Source: Eriocheir sinensis (lineage: Eukaryota > Arthropoda > Malacostraca > Decapoda > Varunidae). Taken from it: a DNA stretch of 64,000 nucleotides. Under the pieces are notes generated by a model, which was given only the letters and a program-made list of their open reading frames with translations, was not told where the DNA came from and ran no database searches. Within the stretch, counting starts at the first letter, position 1. Each line of letters begins with the position of its first letter. The stretch lies in NCBI RefSeq assembly GCF_024679095.1, contig NC_066516.1:5582813-5646812 (forward strand). Direction: 5' to 3'. Position numbers and translations under genes: made by a program. Shown piece after piece: positions 1 to 13,559 of this stretch.

Positions 1-240
1 TCCTTCTTCTCCTCCTCCTATTCCCTCCCTCTTCCTCCTCCTACTCCTCTTCTTCCTCCTCCTTCTCCTCCTTCTATTCCCTACCCCTTCTTCTTCCTCC
101 TACGCATATTTCTCCTCCTCCTCTTTCTCGTCCCTTCCCCTTCCTCCTATTCATCATCTTCCTTCTCCTTCTATTCATCTTCCACCACCTCCTCCTCCTC
201 CTCCTCCTCCTCCTCCTCCTCTTCCTCCTCCTCTTCCCTA
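1..240. repeat. Pyrimidine-rich low-complexity tract
   Basis: The plus strand is almost only C and T, in imperfect CCT, CTT and TTCC triplets, ending in an uninterrupted (CTC)n stretch near 187-222. Long open frames here are repeat artefacts. No gene is visible. Confidence 0.9.
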
Positions 241-319
241 TAGCTAAATGAATATGTTGATCGTCAATACTGATATAAAAGGAGACATGAAGGTCGTGAA
301 AAATAAACAAATAGCAAAC

Positions 320-320
<1 letters not shown>

Positions 321-361
<41 letters not shown>

Positions 362-386
362 GGTGGTAGTGGTAGTGGAGGTGGTG

Positions 387-431
<45 letters not shown>

Positions 432-433
432 CA
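321..433. repeat. (GTA)n/(GTG)n microsatellite
   Basis: Pure GTA repeats flank a GTG/GGA-rich centre. The array directly abuts the octamer tail of the LINE at 434, and the same arrangement recurs at 8290-8438. Confidence 0.95.
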
Positions 434-2170
434 TAAGAACATAAGAACAGAGGGAAACTGCAAGAGGCCGGGTGGCCTACACAGGGCAGCTCCAGAATCC
501 CCCCCACTACTCACGATGGATGAGGTGTAGTTACAGGGGTTACAGGTAGAGGCTTGATCCTCGTTATACCGGCGGTACTAGGCACGCATCCATAACCCCG
601 TCACCTTACTGCATCCACGCCTTACTGCCACCTGTCGTCCTTGTCCATGTAGCTATCCAGTCTACTCTTAAAACAAGCTATCGTCCCTGCACTAACTATG
701 TGATTGCTGAGTCTATTCCATTCCCCCACCACCCTATTACTAAACCAATGCTTGCCTATATCTCTCCTAAATCTATACTTTTCTAATTCAAATCCATTAC
801 TGCGAGTTCTATCCTGCTGGCTAATTCTCAGTACTTTACTTATATCGCCTTTGTTGTAACCCTTGACCCATTTGAATACTTCTATCAGATCTCCCCGCAC
901 TCTTCGTCTCTCTAGTGAATGTAAGTTTAGATGTTTCAGCTTATTTTGATATGGGAGGTTCCTCAGCCCCTGAATCATCTTGGTCATCCTCCTCTGAACT
1001 GATTCTAGCAAGTTGATGTCCATTCTGTAGTGTGGGCACCAAAACTGGACAGCATAATCTAAGTGTGACCTAACTAACGCTAAGTAGAGTCTGAGGATGA
1101 ACTCTGCACTCCTGTTGGTTACCGTCCTGTTAATAAAGCCTAATACCCTGTTAGCCCTATTCCTCGCACTAATACATTGCTTCCTTAGTTTTAGGTCAGA
1201 GTTCACTAACACTCCCAAATCCCTGTCACACTCAGACCTGTCTATCGCTGTGGAGTCTAAACTATACCCGTGTAATGGGTTGCATGTTCCTACACTAAGT
1301 ACGCTACACTTGGTGATGTTAAAATTCATCTGCCATTTTTCTGACCAAGCTGATAGTTTGTTGAGATCCTATTGCAGTGCTCTACCATCCTCCCCTGTCC
1401 TAATAGTGCGTCTTATTTTGGTGTCATCTGCAAATTTACCTGTCACTAGTTATCCCATTGTCTATGTCACTGATGTAGATAATGAATAAAAGCAGGCCTA
1501 AACCTTGAGGAACCCCACTGGTAACATTACCCCATTCGGATTTTTTACCGTTAATGGTAACCCTCCGTTTCCTGTCGCTAATCCACGCCTTAATCCAATC
1601 AAATACGTTCCCTCCTATCCCATGAGCCCTGACTTTATTTAACAGTCTCTGGTGAGGTACCTTATCGAAGGCCTTCCTAAAATCAAGATAAACCACATCA
1701 TAGCTCTCATCATTGTCAGCTGCCTCGTATACTCTATTGCAAAAGGATAAAAGATTAGTGAGACACGACTTACCTTTAATAAACCCATGCTGTGAGTCGT
1801 GAATTAAACTATGTCTGTCTATATGGTCCCTAATACTATCAGCTATTATTGACTCAATCATTTTACCTATAACTGACGTCAAACTAATCGGCCTATAGTT
1901 CTCCATAGAAGATTTGTTTCCCTTCTTAAATACTGGAATAACGTGTGCCTGCCTCCATGAAACAGGCACCACCCCTGTGTCTAGTGACTTCCTAAATACT
2001 TCTGTTAACTGCCCACTTATCTCTGTTTCGCATTCCTTTATACCCTGGGGAAAAGTTCATCTGGCCCTGGCGCCTTAGTGACTTTAAGTCTATCTATCTG
2101 TCTACTCACGAGCTCCCTACTTATGTTGATGTCGGTTAATTCTTCTATCTCTTCTCCCCTGTAGATCTGT
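434..2170 (-). mobile_element. LINE family A (CR1-like), 5'-truncated copy 1
   Basis: Read on the minus strand, this is the 3' part of a non-LTR retrotransposon: the end of the reverse transcriptase, a C-terminal domain, a short 3' UTR, and a tail of repeated TTCTTATG octamers at about 434-450. Octamer tails of this sort are known from CR1-group LINEs. The 5' end stops at about 2170, next to an AAC-rich low-complexity stretch, so the endonuclease is missing. A second copy of the family lies at 36149-40997 on the plus strand and matches along its length. Family placement is inference from tail and protein style. Confidence 0.85.
622..2163 (-). pseudogene. Reverse transcriptase fragment of LINE A
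   Basis: The minus strand encodes RT blocks including KAPGPDELFP (about 2045-2090), DVVYLDFRKAFDKVPHQRLL (about 1650-1710) and SGVPQG (about 1510-1530), then the C-terminal block with YAVQFWCPHY (about 1020-1050) and VGEWNRLSNHI (about 700-735). The protein would be carried by a retrotransposon and make cDNA at the target site. Frame changes near 1330-1440 and 1970-2040, and absence of the N-terminal endonuclease, make this a dead copy. Confidence 0.85.
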
Positions 2171-2435
2171 TCAACAACAACAATAACAACAACAAAATGA
2201 ACAAAAACATGAGCAAAATGAAAAAAAAACAAGAAAAAAGATGACGATGGTGATGACGACGACGACAACAACCATAACAAAAACGATCTACATAAAACAC
2301 GTCATTAACAACACAAACCATCGTAAAACTGACAGTACAATGACGTAATGCATATATAAGCAAAACAAACAGTAACTACCTTATCGGGTTCACTAACCAC
2401 TTGCATCGCGTGGCCACTAGCTCCTATTTATGAAG

Positions 2436-2524
2436 AAAGGAAAGAAGGGAATGAAAAAAGGAAGAGGAGAGGAGAAGAAGAAGAAGAAAAAAAAAAGAAG
2501 AAAAAGAAGAAGAAGAAGAAGAAG
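2436..2524. repeat. (GAA)n purine-rich tract
   Basis: Imperfect GAA/GGA repeats that form the insertion target of the hAT-like element beginning at 2525. GAA triplets resume at 3691 on its far side. Confidence 0.85.
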
Positions 2525-3690
2525 CATAGCTGGGCACGATAACAGAAAACCTTATTCCCGATAGCCGATAACTGATAATGGAAAACCTTATCGGTGATAA
2601 CCGATATTCGTTAACTGGAGACACAAATATAGGCGATAACCGATAACCGATAACCGATATAAATCCACAATTCCGATACTAGCTAGCGATAAGTCCGATT
2701 GGCGAAAACGATATTATATTGATATTTCAAATAAAAAACATAGATGAATTCAAATTTTCATTATCGGTATTTAAAAAAAAACTTATAAAACCTGAAAACC
2801 ACACCTTGACACGCACCTATGGACGGTAATACTAGAAACGCCTGAACCGGTGTTGTGTTATTTGGCGTCCCCACCGTCAAAAGCTGGCGCTTTTGTTTAC
2901 AAACACTGGTCTCTCGTGAACTGCGCATGTTCAGACCAGCAAGCGTAGACCTGTACAGTCTCACAAAGCTTTTTAACCGTAATGAAGAGTTGCTGGAAGG
3001 CTGAATCAGACATACAGTACCACTACCACCATCCCCGCTGTTGCTAGAACGACGCTCTGTACGAGTTGTATTTATATGTACAGAGTGATGTACTGTATGT
3101 CTGATTAAGCCTTCCAGCAACTCTTAATGTGTTAAAAAGCTTTGTGAGTATGTACAGTCCTACGCTTGCTGGTCTGAGCATGAGCAGTTCACGAAAGACC
3201 AGTGTTTGTAAACCAAAGCGCCACCCTTTGACGATGGGACACCAAATAACACAACACCGGGTGCCTTCAATACCATGGCATGCTCACAAACGAATATGGA
3301 ATATCAAATTTGAAGCAGTGAATAATCATCTTTTCGGCAAAGTTAAATGATTTTTCTCTTTGACATATTGATTTTTGAGTCTAACATAAAAAAATAACGT
3401 AGTGTGTTAATGTTGATGATCTAAGTATGAAATATCTTCATTGAAGATATTTCATACCCCAAAGTTTTCTCATACAACACCGGGCGCCCGGACCAAGCAT
3501 GCGCGCAGTAGGGAGGAGACAACGGTTTTTTTTCTGAGAGGCGGAAAAAAGTAGCGATTATCGCTGGTTTGGTTACAAAAGTAACGAAGATACCGATATA
3601 TATTTAAATAAGTAGCGGATGGCCGATAACCCGATTATGTTATCAGCGTTAAAGTATCGCGATAACTTATCGCGATAACGCCCAGCTATG
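2525..3690. mobile_element. hAT-like non-autonomous DNA transposon
   Basis: The 1166-bp element begins CATAGCTGGGC and ends with its exact reverse complement GCCCAGCTATG, an 11-bp terminal inverted repeat. It is flanked by AGAAGAAG on both sides (2517-2524 and 3691-3698), an 8-bp target duplication as expected for hAT elements, although the GAA-rich flank weakens that evidence. Subterminal regions are full of short CGATAA/TTATCG motifs in both orientations, a typical layout for transposase-binding sites. No transposase frame is visible. The interior is a large inverted repeat, listed separately. Confidence 0.75.
2846..3260. repeat. Large inverted repeat inside the hAT-like element
   Basis: A left arm at about 2846-3020 and a right arm at about 3090-3260 are reverse complements with scattered mismatches (for example CCGGTGTTGTGTTATTTGG against CCAAATAACACAACACCGG). 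The loop is about 70 nt. A transcript would fold into a hairpin of about 170 bp. Confidence 0.85.
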
Positions 3691-3700
3691 AGAAGAAGTG

Positions 3701-3701
3701 C

Positions 3702-3772
<71 letters not shown>

Positions 3773-3773
3773 A
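3701..3773. repeat. (AAC)n microsatellite
   Basis: About 24 perfect CAA units directly after the hAT-like element and its target duplication. Confidence 0.95.
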
Positions 3774-4073
3774 TAAACAAATTGACGGATGAGTAGGTGA
3801 AAAATGAGACCAGAAAAGGAAGAGAGGAGGAGGAGGTCTTAAACGATTGCATAGGAAGAAGTAATAATGGACGGAGGTGTGAAGGAAGGGTCGATAAAGA
3901 TGAGCAAACCAACCGCGAGAGAGAGAGAGAAGGTATCGACTAGACTAATGGTTGTCATGGCAATTCATAAACATACATAAACATCAAGAGAAAGGAGAGA
4001 GAGAGAGAGAGAAGAGAAGTTTTACATAGAAAATCAGACCACACAGACCCCATGGTCAGACTTGGTGGTCTGT

Positions 4074-5834
<1,761 letters not shown>

Positions 5835-5899
5835 GAAAGAAAGAAAGAAAAAAAAGATAGAAAATGAAAGAGAAAAAGCGTAACAAATCATAAGTAACA

Positions 5900-6053
<154 letters not shown>

Positions 6054-6297
6054 TGAATGAGCCGGCCAGAACCTGTAGTAGTAGTAGTAGTAGTAGTAGT
6101 AGTATATACATTTTAAACAGAAAACTTGTGTGAAGAGAGGAAATAGTATAAGTGTTATTATTATCATTCAGAAAAAGCTTGTCAAGGAATGGAAAATAAA
6201 GAAAGGAAAATATAAAGTAAAGCAGCATGCAAAAGTTTGTATTTTTTCGATAAGTGACTGACGATCACGATTCGAGCGCGTGATCAGGTCGTGTCGA

Positions 6298-6300
<3 letters not shown>

Positions 6301-6353
<53 letters not shown>
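6301..6353. repeat. (CA)n microsatellite
   Basis: About 26 perfect CA units. Confidence 0.97.
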
Positions 6354-6358
<5 letters not shown>

Positions 6359-6479
6359 CCCCTCGTCCTCCTTCCTATCAATTAAGAATTTTTCAAGAGG
6401 AGGAGCATCAAGACACCTCAGGATATTAATTTGATACGGAGGCTTTATTTTTATCGGAATTTCCTTTTAATCTTTTTTA

Positions 6480-7300
6480 TGAACATGAGTGGAAGAGGAA
6501 AGATGCTGGAGGTGGTATGAACATGAGTGGAGGAGGAGAGATGCTGGGTATATCAGAAGAAGGAGGCTGGAGATGGTTAACAGAGATGCTGGGTATATCA
6601 GAAGAAGGAAGCTGGAGATGGTTAAGAGAGATGCTGGGTATATCAGAAGAAGGAAGCTGGAGATGGTTAAGAGAGATGCTGGGTATATCAGAAGAAGGAA
6701 GCTGGAGATGATTGAGAGAGATGCTGGAGGTGGTTTGGACATGAATGAAGGAGAGGAGATGCTGGGTATATTAGGAGAAGGATGCTGGAGATGATTAAGA
6801 GGGATGCTTCAGGGTATATCATAAGAAAGATACTGGAGATGATTGAACATGAAGGAAGGGAAGAAGATGCTAGGTATATCAGGAGAAGGATGCTGGTCAT
6901 GGTTAAGAGAGATGCTTCAGGGTATATCTGAAGAAAGATGCTGGAGATGATTGAACATGAAGGAAGGAAAGAAGATGCTGGGTATATCAGAAGAAGGAAA
7001 CTGGAGGTGGTTTGGACATGTACAGAGGAGAGATGCTGTAGATGGTGTGAACAAGTGCAGTAGAAAAGAAATGCGGGAGATGGCTTGGACATGTGTGATG
7101 GAGAAGATGCTGGGTATATCAGGGGAAGGAAACTGGAGGTGGTTTGGACATGTAGGCAGAGGAGAGATGATGTAGATGGTGGAGATGGCTTGGACATGTG
7201 TGATGGAGGAGAAGATGCTGGGTATAGGATGCTGGAAGTGGTTTGGACATGTGCAAAGGAGAGATGCTGGGACTAGGATGCTGAAGATGGAGCTGCCAGG
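6480..7300 (+). repeat. 45-bp minisatellite with LINE-like coding content
   Basis: A 45-bp unit is repeated almost perfectly about four times at 6530-6715 and then in degenerate, partly rearranged form to about 7300. The plus frame reads EMLGISEEGSWRWLR per unit. Later units read WRWFGHVQRRD, which resembles the RWxGHVxR motif near the C-terminus of many LINE ORF2 proteins. The unit is a multiple of three, so the frame is kept. I infer amplification of a LINE C-terminal segment. I see no evidence that it is a cellular gene. Confidence 0.8.
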
Positions 7301-7430
7301 GAAGAGGTAAAAAAAAAGGAAGGCCAAAGAGGAGGTTGATGGGTATGGAGAAGAGAAGTAGTGTAGGGACATGAAGGCAGTTGACGTAAGAAAGGAAGAA
7401 ACAGAAAACAGAAAGAGATGGTAACAGATG
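7264..7430 (+). pseudogene. LINE ORF2 C-terminal relic
   Basis: Directly after the minisatellite the plus strand encodes ELPGKR, then KGRPKRRLMGMEK, with stops in between. This matches the common LINE C-terminal pattern LPGKRxRGRPKRRxxD. It supports a LINE origin for the preceding repeat. Confidence 0.6.
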
Positions 7431-7512
7431 ATCAGACTAACTATAATAAATAAGTGAATGAGATATCCTAACGCGAACAGACGAAAAAAGAATCCCTCTA
7501 ACTTTTCCCTCT

Positions 7513-8060
<548 letters not shown>

Positions 8061-8289
8061 AAAAAAAAATAAAAGGGTATAAATTCAAAACATACCTCAC
8101 TGCCTGTCTGTTTGTCTGTCGGTCGGTCTATCAAAGATAAGAAAAGAAAAAAAACAGGCTATATCTTAATCTGCATAAACATCTATTAATATGCAAACAA
8201 ACAGGCAAAGCAATAAGATACGCATTTGAATATGTATAATACTAAAATATGTTATTGAGTGCTAAGAAAAACTGTAGTGGTAATAGTAG

Positions 8290-8607
<318 letters not shown>

Positions 8608-8839
8608 CCTAGCAGAAGTAGCAATTTCTTAACAAATGCTAGCCAGTCAGTCATCGCTTTACCAACCACCCAGATGACGAGCACCGGTGAATAAGTGATG
8701 ACGAGCCCGGCCATCCTTTGACACCACAACATGACTACAATATCACCCGCCCTGTTATCGACGAGGCAGGACCAGAGACAGAAATTACAATATGTGTGTG
8801 TGTGTGTGTGTGTGTCCCGGAGTAGCGTGAAGCCCATAA

Positions 8840-8971
8840 TAGTCACTTAGAGCGTATAGGAAATAGTTTTTGAGTGATAGATGAGGTTCAATTCAACAAG
8901 TAACAAGGAAAAGAATAGTTGACAAGCGGTGGAGGAAGACGCTAGTTAGTAAATAAAGAAATAAGATAAAA

Positions 8972-9035
<64 letters not shown>

Positions 9036-9320
9036 ACTTTGAGCGCATAACAAATAGCTCCTGGATGATATATTACGTTCAGTTTAATAATACAAGGAGT
9101 GGCAGAAGACCCTTTTAACACGAAGAAATAAAATAATGGTCACACACGCATAAACACATAGTAGGTACTTTGAGCGTATGACAAATAGTTCTTTCTGGAG
9201 TGATAGATGACGGTCAATTTAATATAATATATGTAACAGAGCTAGTGTAATGGTGGACAGCCGCTGGAGAAAGACCCCTTACCATATAAATAAATAAACG
9301 AAATAACTGTGTGTGTATAA
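8840..9320. repeat. Three degenerate tandem copies of a 130-190 bp unit
   Basis: Units begin near 8850, 9040 and 9168 with variants of TTTGAGCGTATGACAAATAG, followed by TGATAGATGA, a GTTCAATTTAAT-like block, GGAGAAAGACCC and a CA/GT-rich end. The CA tract between units 1 and 2 (8977-9032) has expanded. No gene is visible. Confidence 0.75.
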
Positions 9321-9599
9321 GCTACGTGAAAGAAAATGGGACGTAGGAAGAAAGGAAGGAAAAGGAGAAAGAATGGAAGGGAGAGAAGAAATGATGACAG
9401 GAAGAGAGAGGGGAAAGGAGATCAATCGGGTTGTCTAATGAGTGTTTTTGGTAAATGTCCAGAGAGTTGCCCATCTCACTGCGGTACTTATCACCCTAAC
9501 CATGGGTTAGATCTCCTAATTCTATACATTTTGAACCCCATATATATGCCTCGCAAATTGATAGAATCGCTGCTAGCGATTTTTGAAAAGTTAGTGAGT

Positions 9600-9790
9600 T
9601 TTTTGCGGCCGCCTCGGGGCGTCACGGGGGGGACTGGGATACTTTGTTACCCCCCCCCCCCTCCAAAATACGATATTACGCCTCCATTTTGTACTTAAGG
9701 GACGAAATACATGTCCCTTAACCATAATATGAAGGCGGAAAAACTTAAAAGTAATGAAAAAGTGGTAAAGGTAGTGAAAAGGCATATTAT
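9600..9790. repeat. Dispersed repeat related to 28735-28795
   Basis: TCCAAAATACGATATTACGC and the following GCCTCCATTTTG...AAGGGACG (about 9662-9712) match the reverse complement of about 28735-28795. The two sites share a repeat family whose class I cannot identify. The surrounding 9320-9920 holds no recognisable gene. Confidence 0.6.
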
Positions 9791-9922
9791 ACATACGCGC
9801 GATGTGTTTACATGGCGACGCCATCGCGATGTGAGCAGCGTTGCCAACGATCCAGTTAGCGATGTTAAGCTAGGTCAGCTTTGGTACGCTTAGTTAGCCA
9901 GTAGCCCACGCATGTGAGACCA

Positions 9923-10051
9923 GGTCCACCACGCGTGGTTATTTTTTTTTTTAGAACACGCACCTATACCCAAAGGCTTTTGTGAAGGTTTGGGCCGGGT
10001 ATAGTATATATTAGGTAAAGGTGCGTGTTCTAAAAACACGCGTGGTGAACC
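9923..10051. mobile_element. Short hairpin MITE
   Basis: The outer arms are near-perfect inverted repeats: GGTCCACCACGCGTGG then TAGAACACGCACC on the left, and the reverse complement ending ACGCGTGGTGAACC on the right. Total length is about 129 bp with a 45-bp centre. No duplication is obvious. Confidence 0.65.
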
Positions 10052-10279
10052 TCGTGAATGACTAACCATCGATAAGATCGCAACACTCTGACATTTATCG
10101 TTTTTAGGTTCCTGGTACAGCAGAAAGGTCAGACTACCACCAGGGCCTTAAAACCCTTCGAAATACCTGAAACTCCTATGAAAACCATGTCAAATATGTG
10201 TGCTTGGACCCCAGAAACGTTAAAAGAATATGGCACAGGGTTTGGTTCGTCAGCTGGAGAGAGAGAGAGAGAGAGAGCG

Positions 10280-10793
10280 AGCCAGAGAGACAGCGAGAGT
10301 TGGCTACACAGATGTATCAAGGCAAGTATAGAGAGGTATCGTCACTCTCATAGAACGTGAAGAACCAAATTTTGAAATGAGCTTTTTTAATAGGACCTCT
10401 AGCTCGGATGTTTTTCATGTTATAAACTACAATAAAATAAAATAAGATGTGGATTTTTTGTTATATACCCTATGAAGCAACTGTCGGTGAATAAAAAAAA
10501 TATGTATAGAAATGTTCACGGCATCTCATCCTGGACGATGATTGGTTGGCGTCTCGATAAGCTCCGCCCCTTCCTCGAGCCTAATTAAGCCCCGCCCCAT
10601 CCTCGTTGTCTGCCCAAACCGACGACTTCACACACCTCACTCTCACCCTGTTTCCTGACCCCAACATTCATTTTTACGAAAAACTGAGACCATCTTCCTG
10701 AGAAAATTTTGCATCACACGAGCATAAAATTGTAACCATAATGTAAAATTACACATACGAAAATCAGAGTTAAATGAAGTAGGGAATACATAT
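10280..10793. repeat. Left arm (outer part) of a giant palindrome interrupted by gypsy
   Basis: The segment is the reverse complement of about 17733-18050. The part at 10580-10780 is almost identical to its partner, including GACCCCAACATTCATTTTT, while the outermost part (GTATCAAGGCAAGTATAGAG) is more diverged. The arm continues beyond the retrotransposon at 17296. Confidence 0.85.
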
Positions 10794-11237
10794 TGTTACG
10801 CCAAGGCTTAGCTTAGTTTAAATTGTAATTGGCGCCACGTGACGTAATGAGGGTTCACTGCGGCCCCGTTGAGGGGGCGGGCTGGAGAGGGACGCCATGC
10901 GGCGAGGAAGAGTGGAGACGGAGAGAAGACAAAGGACGCGCTCGCCTGTGCTCTGTGCCTTAGGACTTAATCGCCTGTGATTTGTGCCTTGACTGCCTCC
11001 CCCTTGGACTATAAGGATTGTACAACGTGCTATTGCTTAGTAAACCCCAAGAAAGTCCGCCCTGTATTTAATTGTGCCTCGCTGTGTGCTCTGTGGGTGT
11101 GTGCAGTGTGTCCGCCAGGTGTCTTTGTGTCTGCTGTCCGCCTCGTGGGAGCACTGTGTTTTCCATAGCGAGCCCAGTTTAAGTAATTGGGAGAGCACCT
11201 GTCTGCCTGTGTGAGGGTAGACAAGTGGAGCATAACA
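10794..11237 (+). repeat. Gypsy 5' LTR (444 bp)
   Basis: Begins TGTTACGCCAAGGC and ends GTGGAGCATAACA. It contains a TATAAGG sequence near 11010 that could be a TATA-like element. Compared with the 3' LTR the visible differences are three 1-nt indels and about one substitution. Confidence 0.95.
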
Positions 11238-11238
11238 G

Positions 11239-11256
11239 TGGTGTCAGGAGCAGGGG
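11239..11256 (+). other. Primer-binding site, tRNA-Leu type
   Basis: TGGTGTCAGGAG begins one base after the 5' LTR. It is complementary to the 3' end CTCCTGACACCA that leucine tRNAs carry. The tRNA would prime minus-strand cDNA synthesis. Confidence 0.8.
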
Positions 11257-11307
11257 TGGAAATTGCTGTGAGTGGACGGGCAGACAAAGAGTGACGCCTC
11301 GGGCACA

Positions 11308-12840
11308 ATGGACCTCGGCGAGCACGGTGCGGCTGGCGGAGCGAGTGGTGGGGGTAGTGGTGACCTTGAGGCTGATGAAGACGCTAAGCCTGGCCAGCTG
11401 GAGTTAATTGCCTCAATGTTGGCTGGCTTGAGGCAGAAATAACGCTTCAAGGTCAAAAGCAGGCACAGCAGGCCAGGCGCTCGAGGCACAGGCCAGCAGG
11501 CTTGAGGAGCAGGCCCGTGAGCAGGCCAGGCGCTCCGAGGCACAGGCCAGCAGGCTTGAGGAGCAGGCCCGTGAGCAGGCCAGGCGCTCTGAGGCACAGG
11601 CCAGCAGGCTTGAGGAGGCACTACAAGCAAGTTTGGCTTCTGTGCGGCAGGAGGCACGGCAGTATACCGATCAGGCCTGCGAGGAGGTCCGGTTGAGCTA
11701 CCGCGGGGCCTAGAGGCACGGAGAGGTGAGGTGCAGGAGGGACGGTGTGAGGCGAGGCAGGCTGCCGTGTGTGCTGCCCCAGAGGACGTGCAGAGTGAGC
11801 CTTTGTGTGATTGGGGGCAGTGTCAAGCCTCGCTGAAGACAAGCAGTGCATTCTCTGAGCCTCCGGGCCTGGCGTGTCCGGCCGGGGTCACGGTCGGGGT
11901 TCAGCGGCTGGCGTGGGCTGCGGCAGGGGCGCGAGCGGCGGCCCCCGCCACTGTTGCCAAACAGCCTGCCACCCTCGCCTCCTCACCTAAACCCTACCCT
12001 GCCTCCTTTCTTGCCCCGAGTGCCTGCCTTCTACCCTGCTCGTTCGTTTCCTTCCCACGACCACCGCAGGCGTAAGCCGGCTGAGTATGACGGCAAGGTA
12101 GCTTGGGAGGCCTACGTTGCTCAGTTCGTCATGCTCGCAACAGCTCAAGGGTGGACTGAGGAAGAAAAGGCGCTGCAGCTGGCAACGGCGCTGCGGGGCC
12201 CGGCACTCGAGATTCTCAGCCACCTTCCAGCCACCAAGCAAGCTTCCTTTACCAGCCTGTCGGAAGCCTTGCAGCGCCGCTTTGGGCACAGTCACCAGGC
12301 TGAGGTGTACAGGGCTCAGCTGAAGAAGAGGGCGAGGCAGAAGGGCGAGACGCTGTCACAACTGGCGCAAGATGTGGAGGCCCTTGTGAGGCGGGCTTAT
12401 CCGGCTGCTGGTGAAGACATGACGACCGTCCTCGCCCGTGACGCCTTCGTAGATGCTCTGCAGGACCACCAGCTGCAGATCTACGTAAACAAGCCCACCC
12501 TGGTGACCTGCAGGTGGCTTTGGCGAGGGCCATGGAGTTCGAGGCGTTTCTCAAGACGTCAAGCCGCCTCGCTGACTACGCCAAGCCTCGGAACGACGTG
12601 CGAGGCCGGAAGGCGAAGTTCGAGCGTAAGGCGGCGTCGAGGAGACGAGCCCCGAGTTTGGTGGCCGTTGCTGGGGCTGCGGTGAGAAGGGCCACAGACG
12701 CGACCGGTGTCCGAGGGGCGAAAGACGCGTTCCTCGACCGGCCGAAGTCTGGGGCTTCCAGACTTGCTGCAAGGACTGCGGCAAGTCTGATCACCGCTCC
12801 AGCGCCTGCCCCAAGCCGAAGCAAGTGGCGCAGGCGGGAA
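11308..12840 (+). pseudogene. Gypsy gag, frameshifted
   Basis: The ATG at 11308 opens MDLGEHGAAGG and stops at 11440. A coiled-coil-like segment of 18-residue repeats (EAQASRLEEQAREQARRS) follows at 11480-11640 in another frame. The capsid-like domain (AWEAYVAQFVMLATAQGW, LRGPALEILSHLP) lies at about 12070-12500, and two zinc knuckles C-X2-C-X4-H-X4-C are at 12669-12710 and 12768-12812, in a different frame from the capsid. Gag would package element RNA in cytoplasmic particles. At least three frame changes are needed to read it through. Confidence 0.85.
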
Positions 12841-12931
12841 ACAGCAGCAGGCTGGACAAGGGGGCGACTACCCAGCCTGCCAAGGTCGACACGCCCCCAC
12901 TTGTGTAAGATGCCGCCATACCACTAGTTCG

Positions 12932-13400
12932 GTGCAGGTGGAGGGCAACGTAGACGGTAAGTCTTGCCGCCTGACAGTCGACACCGGGGCTGAAAAGACC
13001 CTGGTGCGCCCCGGTTGCTGGACGCTGAGCGGCTCCCAGACGCCCGCAGAGATTGTGCGGCGTGACGGGGCATTGCGTGGCACTCCAGGGGCCTGTAGTG
13101 GCTCGTGTCGGCGTGGGCGGCGCAGAAGAGCGGCTGCCAGTGTACGCCGCCGACCTGGATGAAGAGGGCTTGCTCGGTTTTGACTACCTGGTGCAGACTG
13201 GCGCATGTATCGACTTTGGACGGAAGCGGATGAGGGTGCACGGACAAGAGGTGCCCTGGCTTCCGGAAGTCGGTTGTGCCGGTAGTGACGGCCGAGCGAC
13301 TGCACCTTGCCCCCAGGACGGAGCGACGAGTCCAGTGTCGACTGTCGAGGGTGATGCACGACGCGGAAGGCATAGTAGAACCCTCAGAAAACCTGCACCT
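12932..13400 (+). pseudogene. Gypsy aspartic protease, frameshifted
   Basis: The retroviral-type catalytic motif appears as VDTGAEKT at about 12977-13000. The second half (LLGFDYLVQTGACIDF, about 13165-13215) is in another frame. The enzyme would cleave the polyprotein and acts as a dimer, so one active-site triad per chain is expected. Confidence 0.8.
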
Positions 13401-13559
13401 GACTGACGGTGTGGCAGTCGGGAGGAGCCTCGTGGGAGCGGGTGAGGAGTTAGTGACAGTACTCGTTGCTAACTTCTCTGACGAGGCTCGGCGACTACCC
13501 GCTGTTGCCATACTAGGCACATGTGAAGAGGTGGAGCGCTGAACAGCCGTCGAAGAGTG

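Noticed and set aside
1097..1489. Plus-strand frame with hydrophobic start
   Set aside because: It is the antisense of the LINE A reverse transcriptase. The same antisense frame recurs at 40003-40332.
9336..9698. A 120-aa plus-strand frame
   Set aside because: Low-complexity Arg/Lys start, poly-C end and no homology pattern. It overlaps a dispersed repeat.
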